A DNA stretch of 38,885 nt, from the NCBI GenBank assembly GCA_002897915.1, contig BDTS01000100.1:1-38885 (forward strand), given 5' to 3'. This DNA comes from a bacterium BMS3Bbin09. GTDB lineage: Bacteria > Nitrospirota > Thermodesulfovibrionia > UBA6902. The notes under the pieces were generated by a model. It was not told the origin of the DNA, did no database searches, and saw only the letters and a list, made by a program, of their open reading frames with translations. How positions within the stretch are numbered: position 1 is the first letter of the stretch; the number at the start of each line of letters is the position of its first letter. Shown piece by piece: positions 16,707 through 23,172 of this stretch. The translations under genes and the position numbers were made by a program.

Positions 16707-17141
16707 CTATTTTTCCAGCGGTATCCCTAATTTATGTAATTGAGGGAAGATAAGTGCATATATATACGTGCCCGCGATAATGCCTGTAAACGTAAACAAA
16801 GCCAGAACCTTTCCTTCGCCCAACTGGGCGAGCACGGTCCCGGGTCAGGCCCCGCTCATTCCCCACCCAAGCCCGAAGATCAATCCGCCGATAAGTGTTC
16901 CTCTGTGAAGCGGCTTTGTCTTGGCCTGGACAGGTTCACCTGAAAGAGAAGTAAGTTTTAATCTCTTTAATAAGGTCATTGAGACTGTTGCAACTCCTAT
17001 TGCTACCAGCATAGTCCACAAAAGTCTCAGATCATTAAAAAGAAACATCTCCATGAACAGGTCATAATTGGAGAATTCAGCTTTTGATAAGAATAAGCCG
17101 AAGATCATGCCCGGGAATATATATAAATATGGTTTTTTCAT
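16707..17141 (-). CDS. YeeE/YedE (DUF6691-type) transporter half, probable selenoprotein (UGA = Sec99)
   Basis: Read with TGA at 16845-16847 as selenocysteine, this is a 144-residue membrane protein with about four helices. The family motif GWGxxGxCPG appears as GLGWGMSGA-U-PGTVLAQLG: UGA stands exactly at the conserved cysteine. A further 45 in-frame codons continue family-like (GKVLALFTFTGIIAGTYIYA) to TAG at 16707-16709, giving the normal length of this half-transporter. A stable hairpin 13 nt after UGA has the position and loop G expected of a bacterial SECIS. Related YeeE/TsuA proteins import thiosulfate through conserved Cys, and YedE is associated with selenium. It starts 1 nt after its partner gene ends. 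Alternatives: a sequencing error in a Cys codon, or a nonsense mutation. Confidence 0.85.
16816..16831 (-). promoter_or_regulatory. candidate SECIS hairpin
   Basis: On the minus strand TCGCCCA-GT-TGGGCGA forms a 7-bp stem (effective loop AGUU); outside it GGACC (16842-16838) can pair with GGTTC beyond an internal loop. The stem starts 13 nt after the UGA, and the loop G is about 21 nt after it, inside the range known for bacterial SECIS elements, with G in the first two loop positions. Confidence 0.6.
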
Positions 17142-17142
17142 C

Positions 17143-17655
17143 TTAAAAAATTAACCGGTAAATGATGTTTGTTATAAGAATTGCTCCTGCAAAAAATGAA
17201 GCAGAAGCAACGAACCCCGAAGATGCAAAGTTGGGAATTCCGTTGATCGTATGAGCAGATGTGCAGCCATGTCCGATACGGGAACCCAGCCCGAGAAGAA
17301 TTCCTCCGGTCAGAAACCACAATCCTGACAATGGTATTGACGCGGTTACGGTTGAGTTGAATTTGGCAAATTCAGTAATGAGAGAGAAATCGCCTGAAAG
17401 GATCTTTGGGACTGCGGCGCCCAGTATTATCCCGATGATGAAAAAGACCCGCCAGGTAAAAATTTCCTTATAGGCTTTAGTATTTAATGCCTCAAGTTTC
17501 GTGTGAGGCACTACTATTTTACAGAAGTTGCCGTATCCGGTAGAGACGCCGAGAGGACGGTTGGCAAGGTAGTAAAAAAATGGCAGAAAAAGTCCGACCA
17601 TGGCTCCTGCAAACCACCACGGCCAGGGATCGGTCAGAAAATTTATGATATCCAC
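17143..17655 (-). CDS. YeeE/YedE family sulfur-compound transporter, first half
   Basis: A 170-residue inner-membrane protein with about four to five helices, carrying the family motif GSRIGHGCTSAHTINGI with the conserved Cys. It corresponds to the N-terminal half of the YeeE/TsuA fold; the second half is the adjacent UGA-containing gene. The GTG start has AGGAG about 8 nt upstream. Known family members move thiosulfate or related sulfur species; selenium transport is suggested for YedE. Substrate is not decidable here. Confidence 0.92.
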   Translation of the reverse strand: MDIINFLTDPWPWWFAGAMVGLFLPFFYYLANRPLGVSTGYGNFCKIVVPHTKLEALNTKAYKEIFTWRVFFIIGIILGAAVPKILSGDFSLITEFAKFNSTVTASIPLSGLWFLTGGILLGLGSRIGHGCTSAHTINGIPNFASSGFVASASFFAGAILITNIIYRLIF

Positions 17656-17728
17656 AACATATTCTCCTTTGTTCTATTAATAATCATTTTACTATGTTTT
17701 GGATAAAAGGCAAATAAAATATATCGCC

Positions 17729-17760
17729 TCTTCACATATTCTTCAAAATATCTTCATTAT
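17729..17760 (+). promoter_or_regulatory. three TCTTCA repeats with 11-nt period
   Basis: TCTTCACATAT, TCTTCAAAATA and TCTTCATTAT follow in tandem, then an extended -10-like TGCTACATT (17776-17784). This is similar to 10925-10954. It is a possible site for a copper- or stress-responsive response regulator. The remainder of 17656-17839 shows no gene. Confidence 0.35.
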
Positions 17761-17839
17761 TCATTCGCATTTCAGTGCTACATTAAAGGTAGAAAGAATA
17801 ATATAAATTGAAGTTAGGCGCAAAAAAAGGAGGTAAATC

Positions 17840-18028
17840 ATGGAATGGATATTTAATAACTGGATTTTGCTGCTGGTCGCAGCACTGTGCGTAGGAATGT
17901 ACTTTTGGGGAGGACACGGAAAACATGTTGAACATTCAGAAGAAGGACCTGACCATCACAAAGGGCATACAGATTCGTGTTCTTCAGATGATAGCACGAC
18001 CAAAAAAGGCGGAGGTTGCTGTCACTGA
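17840..18028 (+). CDS. small membrane-anchored His/Cys-rich protein
   Basis: 62 residues: one N-terminal transmembrane helix (about 5-24) and a hydrophilic tail rich in His and Cys (HGKHVEHSEE, DHHKGH, GGGCCH at the end). Such tails bind soft or borderline metals. GGAGG lies 8 nt before the ATG. No named family was recognised. It heads the YHS-CopA group and is probably part of copper or zinc handling. Confidence 0.72.
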   Translation: MEWIFNNWILLLVAALCVGMYFWGGHGKHVEHSEEGPDHHKGHTDSCSSDDSTTKKGGGCCH

Positions 18029-18093
18029 TTAAAGACAGTTGAACAGGATAAGAGGGGTATAGAGGTGAAGAGGCATTTGGTCCCATATTTATC

Positions 18094-18122
18094 TTGACAA
18101 TAACATGACTTAGTGAGAGAAT
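18094..18122 (+). promoter_or_regulatory. candidate sigma70 promoter before the YHS gene
   Basis: Perfect TTGACA (18094-18099) with GAGAAT 17 nt downstream (18117-18122). The -10 match is weak. It would serve the YHS-copA-cyclase group. Confidence 0.4.
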
Positions 18123-18173
18123 TATGTTACGAATGGAGTTATTGCTTTTTATTTTATGAAAGGAGGTGAGATT

Positions 18174-18347
18174 ATGGCTCAGGATCCGGTATGCAAGATG
18201 ACTGTTGATGAAAATACAGCGGAGGGTAAGACAGAGTATAAAGACAAAACTTATTTCTTTTGCTCTGCAGGCTGCAAAGAGACGTTTGAAAAAGAACCGG
18301 ACAAGTTTACTGAAGAATCATCCGGTCATGAACACAGCCGCAGCTGA
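18174..18347 (+). CDS. YHS domain metal-binding protein
   Basis: 57 residues, a single YHS/TRASH domain: DPVCKMTVDENTA, then FFCSAGCKETFEKEP, and a His-containing tail. The three Cys can bind Cu or Zn. The start is the ATG at 18174 after AGGAGGTGAG; an in-frame ATG at 18156 lies before that site. It is closely similar to the YHS domains at the N-termini of the flavoprotein (12354) and the ATPase directly downstream, so all three probably arose by duplication. It may act as a metal donor to the ATPase. Confidence 0.87.
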   Translation: MAQDPVCKMTVDENTAEGKTEYKDKTYFFCSAGCKETFEKEPDKFTEESSGHEHSRS

Positions 18348-18386
18348 TGCTCAAAAAATGAATGACATCAGATAATAGAGGTGAAG

Positions 18387-20795
18387 ATGAAAATAATTGA
18401 TCCTGTTTGCAAAATGACGATTGAAGATGAGGATGCTGCAGGCACATCCACTCATGGTGAACTTATCTACTATTTTTGCTCAAAGGCATGCAAGGAGAAA
18501 TTTGACAAAAACCCGGATTCATTTATCACTGAAGAGGCCCCTTCTGTAATAGCAGAGATTTCGGAAAAGGGTGAGATCTTTACCTGTCCGATGCATCCCG
18601 AAGTGAGGCAGGAAGGGTCGGGGTCCTGCCCTAAATGCGGTATGGCTCTTGAACCTGCTACCCCTTCCATAGCACCTTCAAAAACAGAATGGACATGCCC
18701 CATGCATCCGGAGATAGTTCAAAATGAGCCCGGTAACTGCCCCAAGTGCGGTATGGCTCTTGAACCGATGACTGTTTCAGAGGAGGAAGAAAAGAACCCT
18801 GAACTTATCGATATGACAAGGCGGTTTTGGGTAAGCGCTGTTCTTACTGCCCCGCTGGTAATTATGGTGATGGGCGGATTAATTATCGGTTCTAAAATTG
18901 AAAGTTTGATTCCAATGGATATACGAAGGTGGGTGGAGCTTATACTTGCCACGCCTGTTGTCCTCTGGTGCGGCTGGCCCTTTTTCGTACGTGGCTGGCA
19001 GTCAATTGTAACCCGGAACCCCAATATGTTTACCCTGATCGGGCTCGGTGTCAGCGTTGCATATGTCTACAGTGTGATAGCCGCGCTTTTCCCCGGAATA
19101 TTCCCTGCGTCGTTCCGGGGTGAGAGCGGTGAAGTAGGCATGTACTTTGAAGCCGCGGCAGTCATCGTGACGCTTGTTCTTCTCGGACAGGTCCTTGAGC
19201 TGAAGGCCCGAAGTCAAACGGGTGCGGCCATCAAGGCCCTTCTCGGCCTTGCTCCAAAGACGGCAAGACGCATCAGAGACGGGAAAGAAGAAGATATTCC
19301 CCTTGAGCATGTAATTCCAGGTGATCTGCTTCGCGTACGTCCTGGTGAGAAGGTCCCTGTTGACGGTATAGTTACGGAAGGGGCAAGCTCTGTTGATGAG
19401 GCCATGGTTTCGGGTGAGCCCATTCCCGTGTCAAAGCAGTCTGGTGATCGCGTTATCGGAGCTACTATCAATGGTACGGGCTCACTGATCATGAGGGCGG
19501 AGAAGGTTGGGGCTGATACACTTCTGGCACAGATCGTTAAGATGGTGGCCGAGGCCCAGCGGAGCCGGGCACCCATACAGAAACTGGTGGATATCGTTGC
19601 AGGTTATTTCGTACAGACGGTGATCGCTGTTGCTGTATTAACTTTTATCGTATGGGCATGGATAGGTCCTGAGCCCCGTTTTGTTTATGCGCTCATAAAT
19701 GCGGTTGCTGTACTCATAATAGCATGTCCCTGTGCCCTCGGACTCGCAACCCCTATGTCCATTATGGTTGCTACCGGAAAAGGAGCAACGTCGGGTGTGC
19801 TCTTTAAAAATGCCGAGGCCATTGAGGAAATGAGAAAGGTGAATACCCTTGTTGTTGATAAGACAGGAACGCTGACCGTTGGAAAACCCAAGCTCGTAGA
19901 AATAGTGCCTGTAGCAGGATTTGATGAAAAGGAAATTGTATATCTTGCGGCCAGCCTTGAAAAGGGGAGTGAACATCCCCTTGCAGCGGCAATTGTAAAA
20001 GGAGCTGAAGAGAAAGATATTAGTCTGACAAATACAGAGTCATTTGAGTCGATCACCGGCAAGGGCGTTACCGGCATTGTGAAAGGGCGAAAGATATTGC
20101 TTGGTAACCGCAAACTCCTTGATGATATGGGCATCGATCCGGGTGCTCTGTCCGAAAGGGCAGAGGCCATGCGCTCTGACGGGCAGACTGTAATGTTCGT
20201 TGCGGTGGACGGAAAGGCGGCCGGACTGGTTGGAGTGGCGGACCCCATTAAGGAAACCAGCGCTGAAGCAATTGCCGGTCTTCATAAAGACGGCGTCAAA
20301 GTTGTAATGCTTACCGGTGACAGCGCTACGACGGCCCGAGCTGTTGCTAAAAAACTCGGTCTTGACGATGTGGTTGCCGAGGTGCTTCCGGACCAGAAGG
20401 CTGATGCCGTTAAAAAATACCAGGATGAAGGACGTATTGTGGCCATGGCAGGGGACGGCATCAACGATGCCCCAGCGCTTGCACAGGCCCATGTCGGCAT
20501 TGCAATGGGTACTGGCACTGACGTTGCAATGGAGAGCGCCGGAGTCACACTCGTAAAAGGCGATCTCAGAGGAATTCTTCGAGCACGGCTTCTCAGCAGG
20601 GCGACGATGCGCAATATCAAACAGAACCTCTTTTTCGCTTTTGGTTATAATGCCCTCGGCATTCCCATTGCGGCGGGTGTTCTTTACCCATTTTTCGGTA
20701 TCCTGCTGAGCCCTATTATCGCGGCCGCTGCCATGAGTTTGAGTTCTGTATCTGTAATCGGCAATGCCCTTAGACTGCGGCGGGAAAAGATCTGA
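18387..20795 (+). CDS. copA: Cu+-exporting P1B-type ATPase with YHS and two HMBD domains
   Basis: About 802 residues. N-terminal metal-binding array: YHS (DPVCKM, FCSKACK, 1-45), then two heavy-metal-binding CPMHPE...[10 protein letters not shown] modules (about 68-96 and 105-133) instead of HMA domains. The ATPase core has eight helices, [10 protein letters not shown] in TM6, the phosphorylated Asp in [21 protein letters not shown] and GDGINDAP. The TM7/8 signatures YN...P and [14 protein letters not shown] are those of the P1B-1 Cu+ exporters. The start is the ATG at 18387 with GAGG 5 nt upstream. It should pump Cu(I) from cytoplasm to periplasm, where the Met-rich proteins lie. CopZ-like 11914 may deliver the metal. 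Confidence 0.96.
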   Translation: MKIIDPVCKMTIEDEDAAGTSTHGELIYYFCSKACKEKFDKNPDSFITEEAPSVIAEISEKGEIFTCPMHPEVRQEGSGSCPKCGMALEPATPSIAPSKTEWTCPMHPEIVQNEPGNCPKCGMALEPMTVSEEEEKNPELIDMTRRFWVSAVLTAPLVIMVMGGLIIGSKIESLIPMDIRRWVELILATPVVLWCGWPFFVRGWQSIVTRNPNMFTLIGLGVSVAYVYSVIAALFPGIFPASFRGESGEVGMYFEAAAVIVTLVLLGQVLELKARSQTGAAIKALLGLAPKTARRIRDGKEEDIPLEHVIPGDLLRVRPGEKVPVDGIVTEGASSVDEAMVSGEPIPVSKQSGDRVIGATINGTGSLIMRAEKVGADTLLAQIVKMVAEAQRSRAPIQKLVDIVAGYFVQTVIAVAVLTFIVWAWIGPEPRFVYALINAVAVLIIACPCALGLATPMSIMVATGKGATSGVLFKNAEAIEEMRKVNTLVVDKTGTLTVGKPKLVEIVPVAGFDEKEIVYLAASLEKGSEHPLAAAIVKGAEEKDISLTNTESFESITGKGVTGIVKGRKILLGNRKLLDDMGIDPGALSERAEAMRSDGQTVMFVAVDGKAAGLVGVADPIKETSAEAIAGLHKDGVKVVMLTGDSATTARAVAKKLGLDDVVAEVLPDQKADAVKKYQDEGRIVAMAGDGINDAPALAQAHVGIAMGTGTDVAMESAGVTLVKGDLRGILRARLLSRATMRNIKQNLFFAFGYNALGIPIAAGVLYPFFGILLSPIIAAAAMSLSSVSVIGNALRLRREKI
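18636..18766 (+). repeat. internal duplication of the HMBD module in copA
   Basis: TGCGGTATGGCTCTTGAACC is exact at 18636-18655 and 18747-18766, a period of 111 nt (37 codons), matching two CPMHPE...[10 protein letters not shown] modules. Confidence 0.7.
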
Positions 20796-20831
20796 TAAGT
20801 CATTAATCACGCTGAATCCGGGGGGTGAAAA

Positions 20832-21542
20832 TTGACTGAAAATTTAGTCTGGTTTGTATGGTCACTCGGTCTTCTATGTGTCTGGCTTGCTGTCTTTGCG
20901 TTCTACCGCACAGCGCGGACGCGGATACTTCGGGCAAGCCTTCTTACCATGCTGTTTGGTCTCTCTGAGCCTATTTTCGTACCCGAATACTGGAATCCGC
21001 CATCACTATTCGACCTGGCCCAAAAGACAGGTTTCGATATTGAAAGCCTGCTTTTTTCTTTTGCCATCGGCGGCATGGGGATCGTCATTTATGATCTTCT
21101 GTTTAAGGTTAAGCACGAAAAAATGGACTCGATCGAACGGCATGACCGCCATCACCGCTTCCATTTTTGGACGCTCGTTTCGCCATACATCATGTTCGCG
21201 CTCCTATACTTCCTGACGGACCTGAATCCCATTTACAGCGCGAGCCTGTCCATGTTCATCGGCGGTCTCGCGGCTTTATGGTGCAGGCCGGACCTAAAGA
21301 TGAAGATATGGGTGAGTGGCGTTATCTTTACGCTTTTCTACTTTGTGTATTTTTTCCCGCTCGTGCTGTTCTTTCCGGGGTTTGTGGAGCGCGTCTGGAT
21401 GCTCTCCGCTATTTCGGGAATCCTGATTGCCGGGGTGCCCCTTGAGGAACTGATGTTTGCATTCACTTTTGGGATGCTCTGGTCCAGTTATTATGAGCAT
21501 TTGGCATGGTACAAAATAAAAACGAAATCTGTCCATAAATAA
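20832..21542 (+). CDS. lycopene-cyclase-fold integral membrane protein
   Basis: 236 residues with about seven hydrophobic helices. The near-C-terminal GVPLEELMFAFTFGMLWSSYYEHL region resembles the P-x-E-E-x-x-F motif of the CrtYc/CrtYd-type lycopene cyclase domain. Carotenoid genes are absent here, and the gene follows copA by 36 nt on the same strand, so a cyclase role is uncertain; a membrane function linked to metal stress is equally possible. TTG start with GGGGGTG upstream. Confidence 0.68.
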   Translation: MTENLVWFVWSLGLLCVWLAVFAFYRTARTRILRASLLTMLFGLSEPIFVPEYWNPPSLFDLAQKTGFDIESLLFSFAIGGMGIVIYDLLFKVKHEKMDSIERHDRHHRFHFWTLVSPYIMFALLYFLTDLNPIYSASLSMFIGGLAALWCRPDLKMKIWVSGVIFTLFYFVYFFPLVLFFPGFVERVWMLSAISGILIAGVPLEELMFAFTFGMLWSSYYEHLAWYKIKTKSVHK

Positions 21543-21625
21543 TGCGAGGAGACCAAAGAAGCTTTATTTGGAAAAGACGAAAAAGAGGATGTTGTTTAAG
21601 GGGATTGTTACCGCATTAATATTTA

Positions 21626-21654
21626 TTGAACAATGAGTCCAGAGATTCTATAAT
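21626..21654 (+). promoter_or_regulatory. sigma70 promoter of the second Met-rich gene
   Basis: TTGAAC (21626-21631), 17-nt spacer, perfect TATAAT (21649-21654), 31 nt before the ATG at 21685. Confidence 0.77.
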
Positions 21655-21684
21655 GAGTAAAAACAATAAAAAAGGAGGACTAAA

Positions 21685-22116
21685 ATGAAAAAAGTATATT
21701 TTATGATCTTGTTGATAAGTCTACTGGTAGTTCCATTCGTTTATGCTGAAATGGGCGGAGGCATGATGGGAGGGCAGGAAAGCCAGGAACAGATGGGAAG
21801 CAGTATGATGGATGGTCAGCAGGGGAATATGAAACAGGGCGGTATGATGCTTAAGGGACATGAGATAATGGGCGGGATGATGCTGAACATGAGCCAGATG
21901 GGCGGCCTGATGCAGAAGATGTCAGATATAATGCAGAGTAAAATAGACCCCGGCAGTATGAGTAAAATGTCAGATATTATGGACAATATGTCGGGACATT
22001 TAAAACAAATGTCCGGAATAATGAAGCAGGGTCAGGTCTCGCAGGAAGATATGCAGAAACTTCATGATCAGATGCTTGAGACACAGAAAAAAGTTGAAAT
22101 GATGCAGTTGTGGTAG
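21685..22116 (+). CDS. secreted Met-rich protein, probable copper binding (copy 2)
   Basis: 143 residues: a signal peptide (cleavage after VYA), then a very Met-rich sequence (GGGMMGGQ, QGGMMLKG, MGGMMLNMSQMGGLMQKM) ending in a helical coiled-coil-like tail. There is no Cys in the mature protein and only a few His, so thioether ligation of Cu(I) is the likely chemistry (inference). It shares composition and N-terminal layout with 11441, but the tails differ. GGAGG precedes the ATG, and a SHOCT gene follows by 41 nt. Confidence 0.75.
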   Translation: MKKVYFMILLISLLVVPFVYAEMGGGMMGGQESQEQMGSSMMDGQQGNMKQGGMMLKGHEIMGGMMLNMSQMGGLMQKMSDIMQSKIDPGSMSKMSDIMDNMSGHLKQMSGIMKQGQVSQEDMQKLHDQMLETQKKVEMMQLW

Positions 22117-22157
22117 GAAGGCAAGGTTATAGGTAGTTTTTTGAAAAAGGAGGTTTT

Positions 22158-22388
22158 ATGATGCATTGGTCTGGTGGATGGGGAATGGGAGGATTTGGCT
22201 GGATATTTATGGTTATATTCTGGGCATTGGTCATCTGGGGGATCGTCTTATTAGTTAAGGCGGTTACGGGCAGTACAAAAAGTGAGGGAAAAACAGAGAC
22301 CGCCCTGGATATCCTGAATAAGAGATATGCAAGCGGTGAGATAAATAAAGAGGAGTTTGAAGAGAAGAAGAAGGGTATTAGTTCTTAA
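22158..22388 (+). CDS. SHOCT domain membrane protein (copy 2)
   Basis: 76 residues starting MMHWSGGWGMGG, with one helix (about 14-36) and the SHOCT motif ILNKRYASGEINKEEFEEKK. It is a clear paralogue of 11111. GGAGG lies before the tandem ATGATG. It is probably co-transcribed with the Met-rich gene from 21626. Confidence 0.86.
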   Translation: MMHWSGGWGMGGFGWIFMVIFWALVIWGIVLLVKAVTGSTKSEGKTETALDILNKRYASGEINKEEFEEKKKGISS

Positions 22389-22522
22389 GATATCATTGTA
22401 TTTCAATATCTGATATTGATCCCTACTCCGGCATCGTATTCAGAGTGATACTGCCTGGCTCGCAATCAGACTGGCTGTCGATGCTGGAACCACTATTGCC
22501 CCCCCTATAACTTTTTTTCTCC

Positions 22523-22542
22523 TTATGATTCAAATCATAGAC
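22523..22542 (+). promoter_or_regulatory. CRP/FNR-like operator and promoter before the DUF1858 gene
   Basis: ATGAT-TCAA-ATCAT flanked by TT and AGAC: 19 of 20 bases equal the site at 10116-10135. TAAATT (22561-22566) lies at the same offset as TAAAAT there, giving a class II-like geometry with a start near 22574, just before hairpin copy B. Confidence 0.47.
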
Positions 22543-22592
22543 GATATTCCAGTTTTCCAGTAAATTATGATTAAGGAGTTAATTAATTTCAT

Positions 22593-22634
22593 CCCCCGCA
22601 GATTTGCCCTACTGGTCAAATCTAAGACACGGGG
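22593..22634 (+). repeat. 5'-UTR hairpin, copy B of the recurrent element
   Basis: CCCCG (22594-22598) pairs with CGGGG (22630-22634), and AGATTTG (22600-22606) with CAAATCT (22617-22623), 10-nt loop, with AAGACA unpaired on the 3' side. It shares GCAGATTTG...CAAATCTAA with copy A (11001-11077). It ends 18 nt before the DUF1858 ATG. The rest of 22389-22522 shows no gene. Confidence 0.6.
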
Positions 22635-22652
22635 ACAAGTAAGGAGAAAATA

Positions 22653-22877
22653 ATGACAACAAAGATCGAAGTTACCAAAGATTCTTTCATCGGGGATGTT
22701 ATCAAGGCGGTCCCCGGAGCAGAGGAGGTTATCAGGAAGTATTTTGGGAACGGATGTTTTACCTGCCCCGGAATAAACGTAGAGTCTATCGCATTTGGAT
22801 CGACCATGCATAATGTGGACCCTGAAGAGGTCGTCGCAGACATTAAGAAGCTTGTAGAGGACGGTAATGGAGCATAA
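22653..22877 (+). CDS. DUF1858 (ScdA-N-like) CxxC protein
   Basis: 74 residues of the DUF1858 family: helical, with the hallmark FGNGCFTCPG (Cys pair about 35-38) after an ADVIKAVPGAEEVIRKY-type helix. These domains occur alone or at the N-terminus of ScdA/RIC-type iron-cluster repair proteins and near hybrid-cluster proteins; a redox or cluster-binding role is inferred. AGGAG precedes the ATG. Upstream are a CRP/FNR-like site and hairpin copy B. It overlaps the next small gene. Confidence 0.9.
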   Translation: MTTKIEVTKDSFIGDVIKAVPGAEEVIRKYFGNGCFTCPGINVESIAFGSTMHNVDPEEVVADIKKLVEDGNGA

Positions 22878-22998
22878 GTGTCTGAATTGCGGTGTTGCCG
22901 GTGAAGAGGTCATTTTGCTCTCATGCATTTACAGGGGAGAACCGCTTTATGTATGCCTTAAATGTTTACCAGTCCTTGTGCAGAGCGCTCAGGCATAG
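22867..22998 (+). CDS. 43-residue zinc-ribbon microprotein
   Basis: The ATG at 22867 lies inside the end of the DUF1858 gene (11-nt overlap). The product has CLNC at 5-8, a Cys at 20 and CLKC at 30-33, a treble-clef or zinc-ribbon spacing, and ends with an aliphatic helix. The Cys pattern and the overlap make it a credible gene, coupled to DUF1858. Function unknown; a metal- or cluster-binding partner is plausible. Confidence 0.7.
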   Translation: MEHKCLNCGVAGEEVILLSCIYRGEPLYVCLKCLPVLVQSAQA

Positions 22999-23085
22999 CT
23001 GCTTTACTGTATTTTTCAGTAACCAATTTATTCTCTAACTCCCGTATTATTAAAGGTTTTATCTGTGATTTTTATGTAAAAATCG

Positions 23086-23115
23086 TTGACAAGCTTTCTC
23101 CGGTTGTGCTATCTT
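23086..23115 (+). promoter_or_regulatory. sigma70 promoter of the PilZ regulator
   Basis: Perfect TTGACA (23086-23091), 18-nt spacer, TATCTT (23110-23115), 58 nt before the ATG. Confidence 0.65.
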
Positions 23116-23172
23116 TAGAAGAGCGTTCTCAATAAATCCAATTATTTAAATATTGTTTAGGGGGAATATAGT

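Noticed and set aside
16845-16847. TGA as the ordinary end of the YedE-like gene
   Set aside because: It would cut the protein within its signature motif, while the same frame continues family-like to the normal length; recoding is more likely, though sequence error is not excluded.
20040-20810. 256-codon minus-strand open frame across copA
   Set aside because: Antisense to the conserved ATPase core; composition follows the complementary codons.
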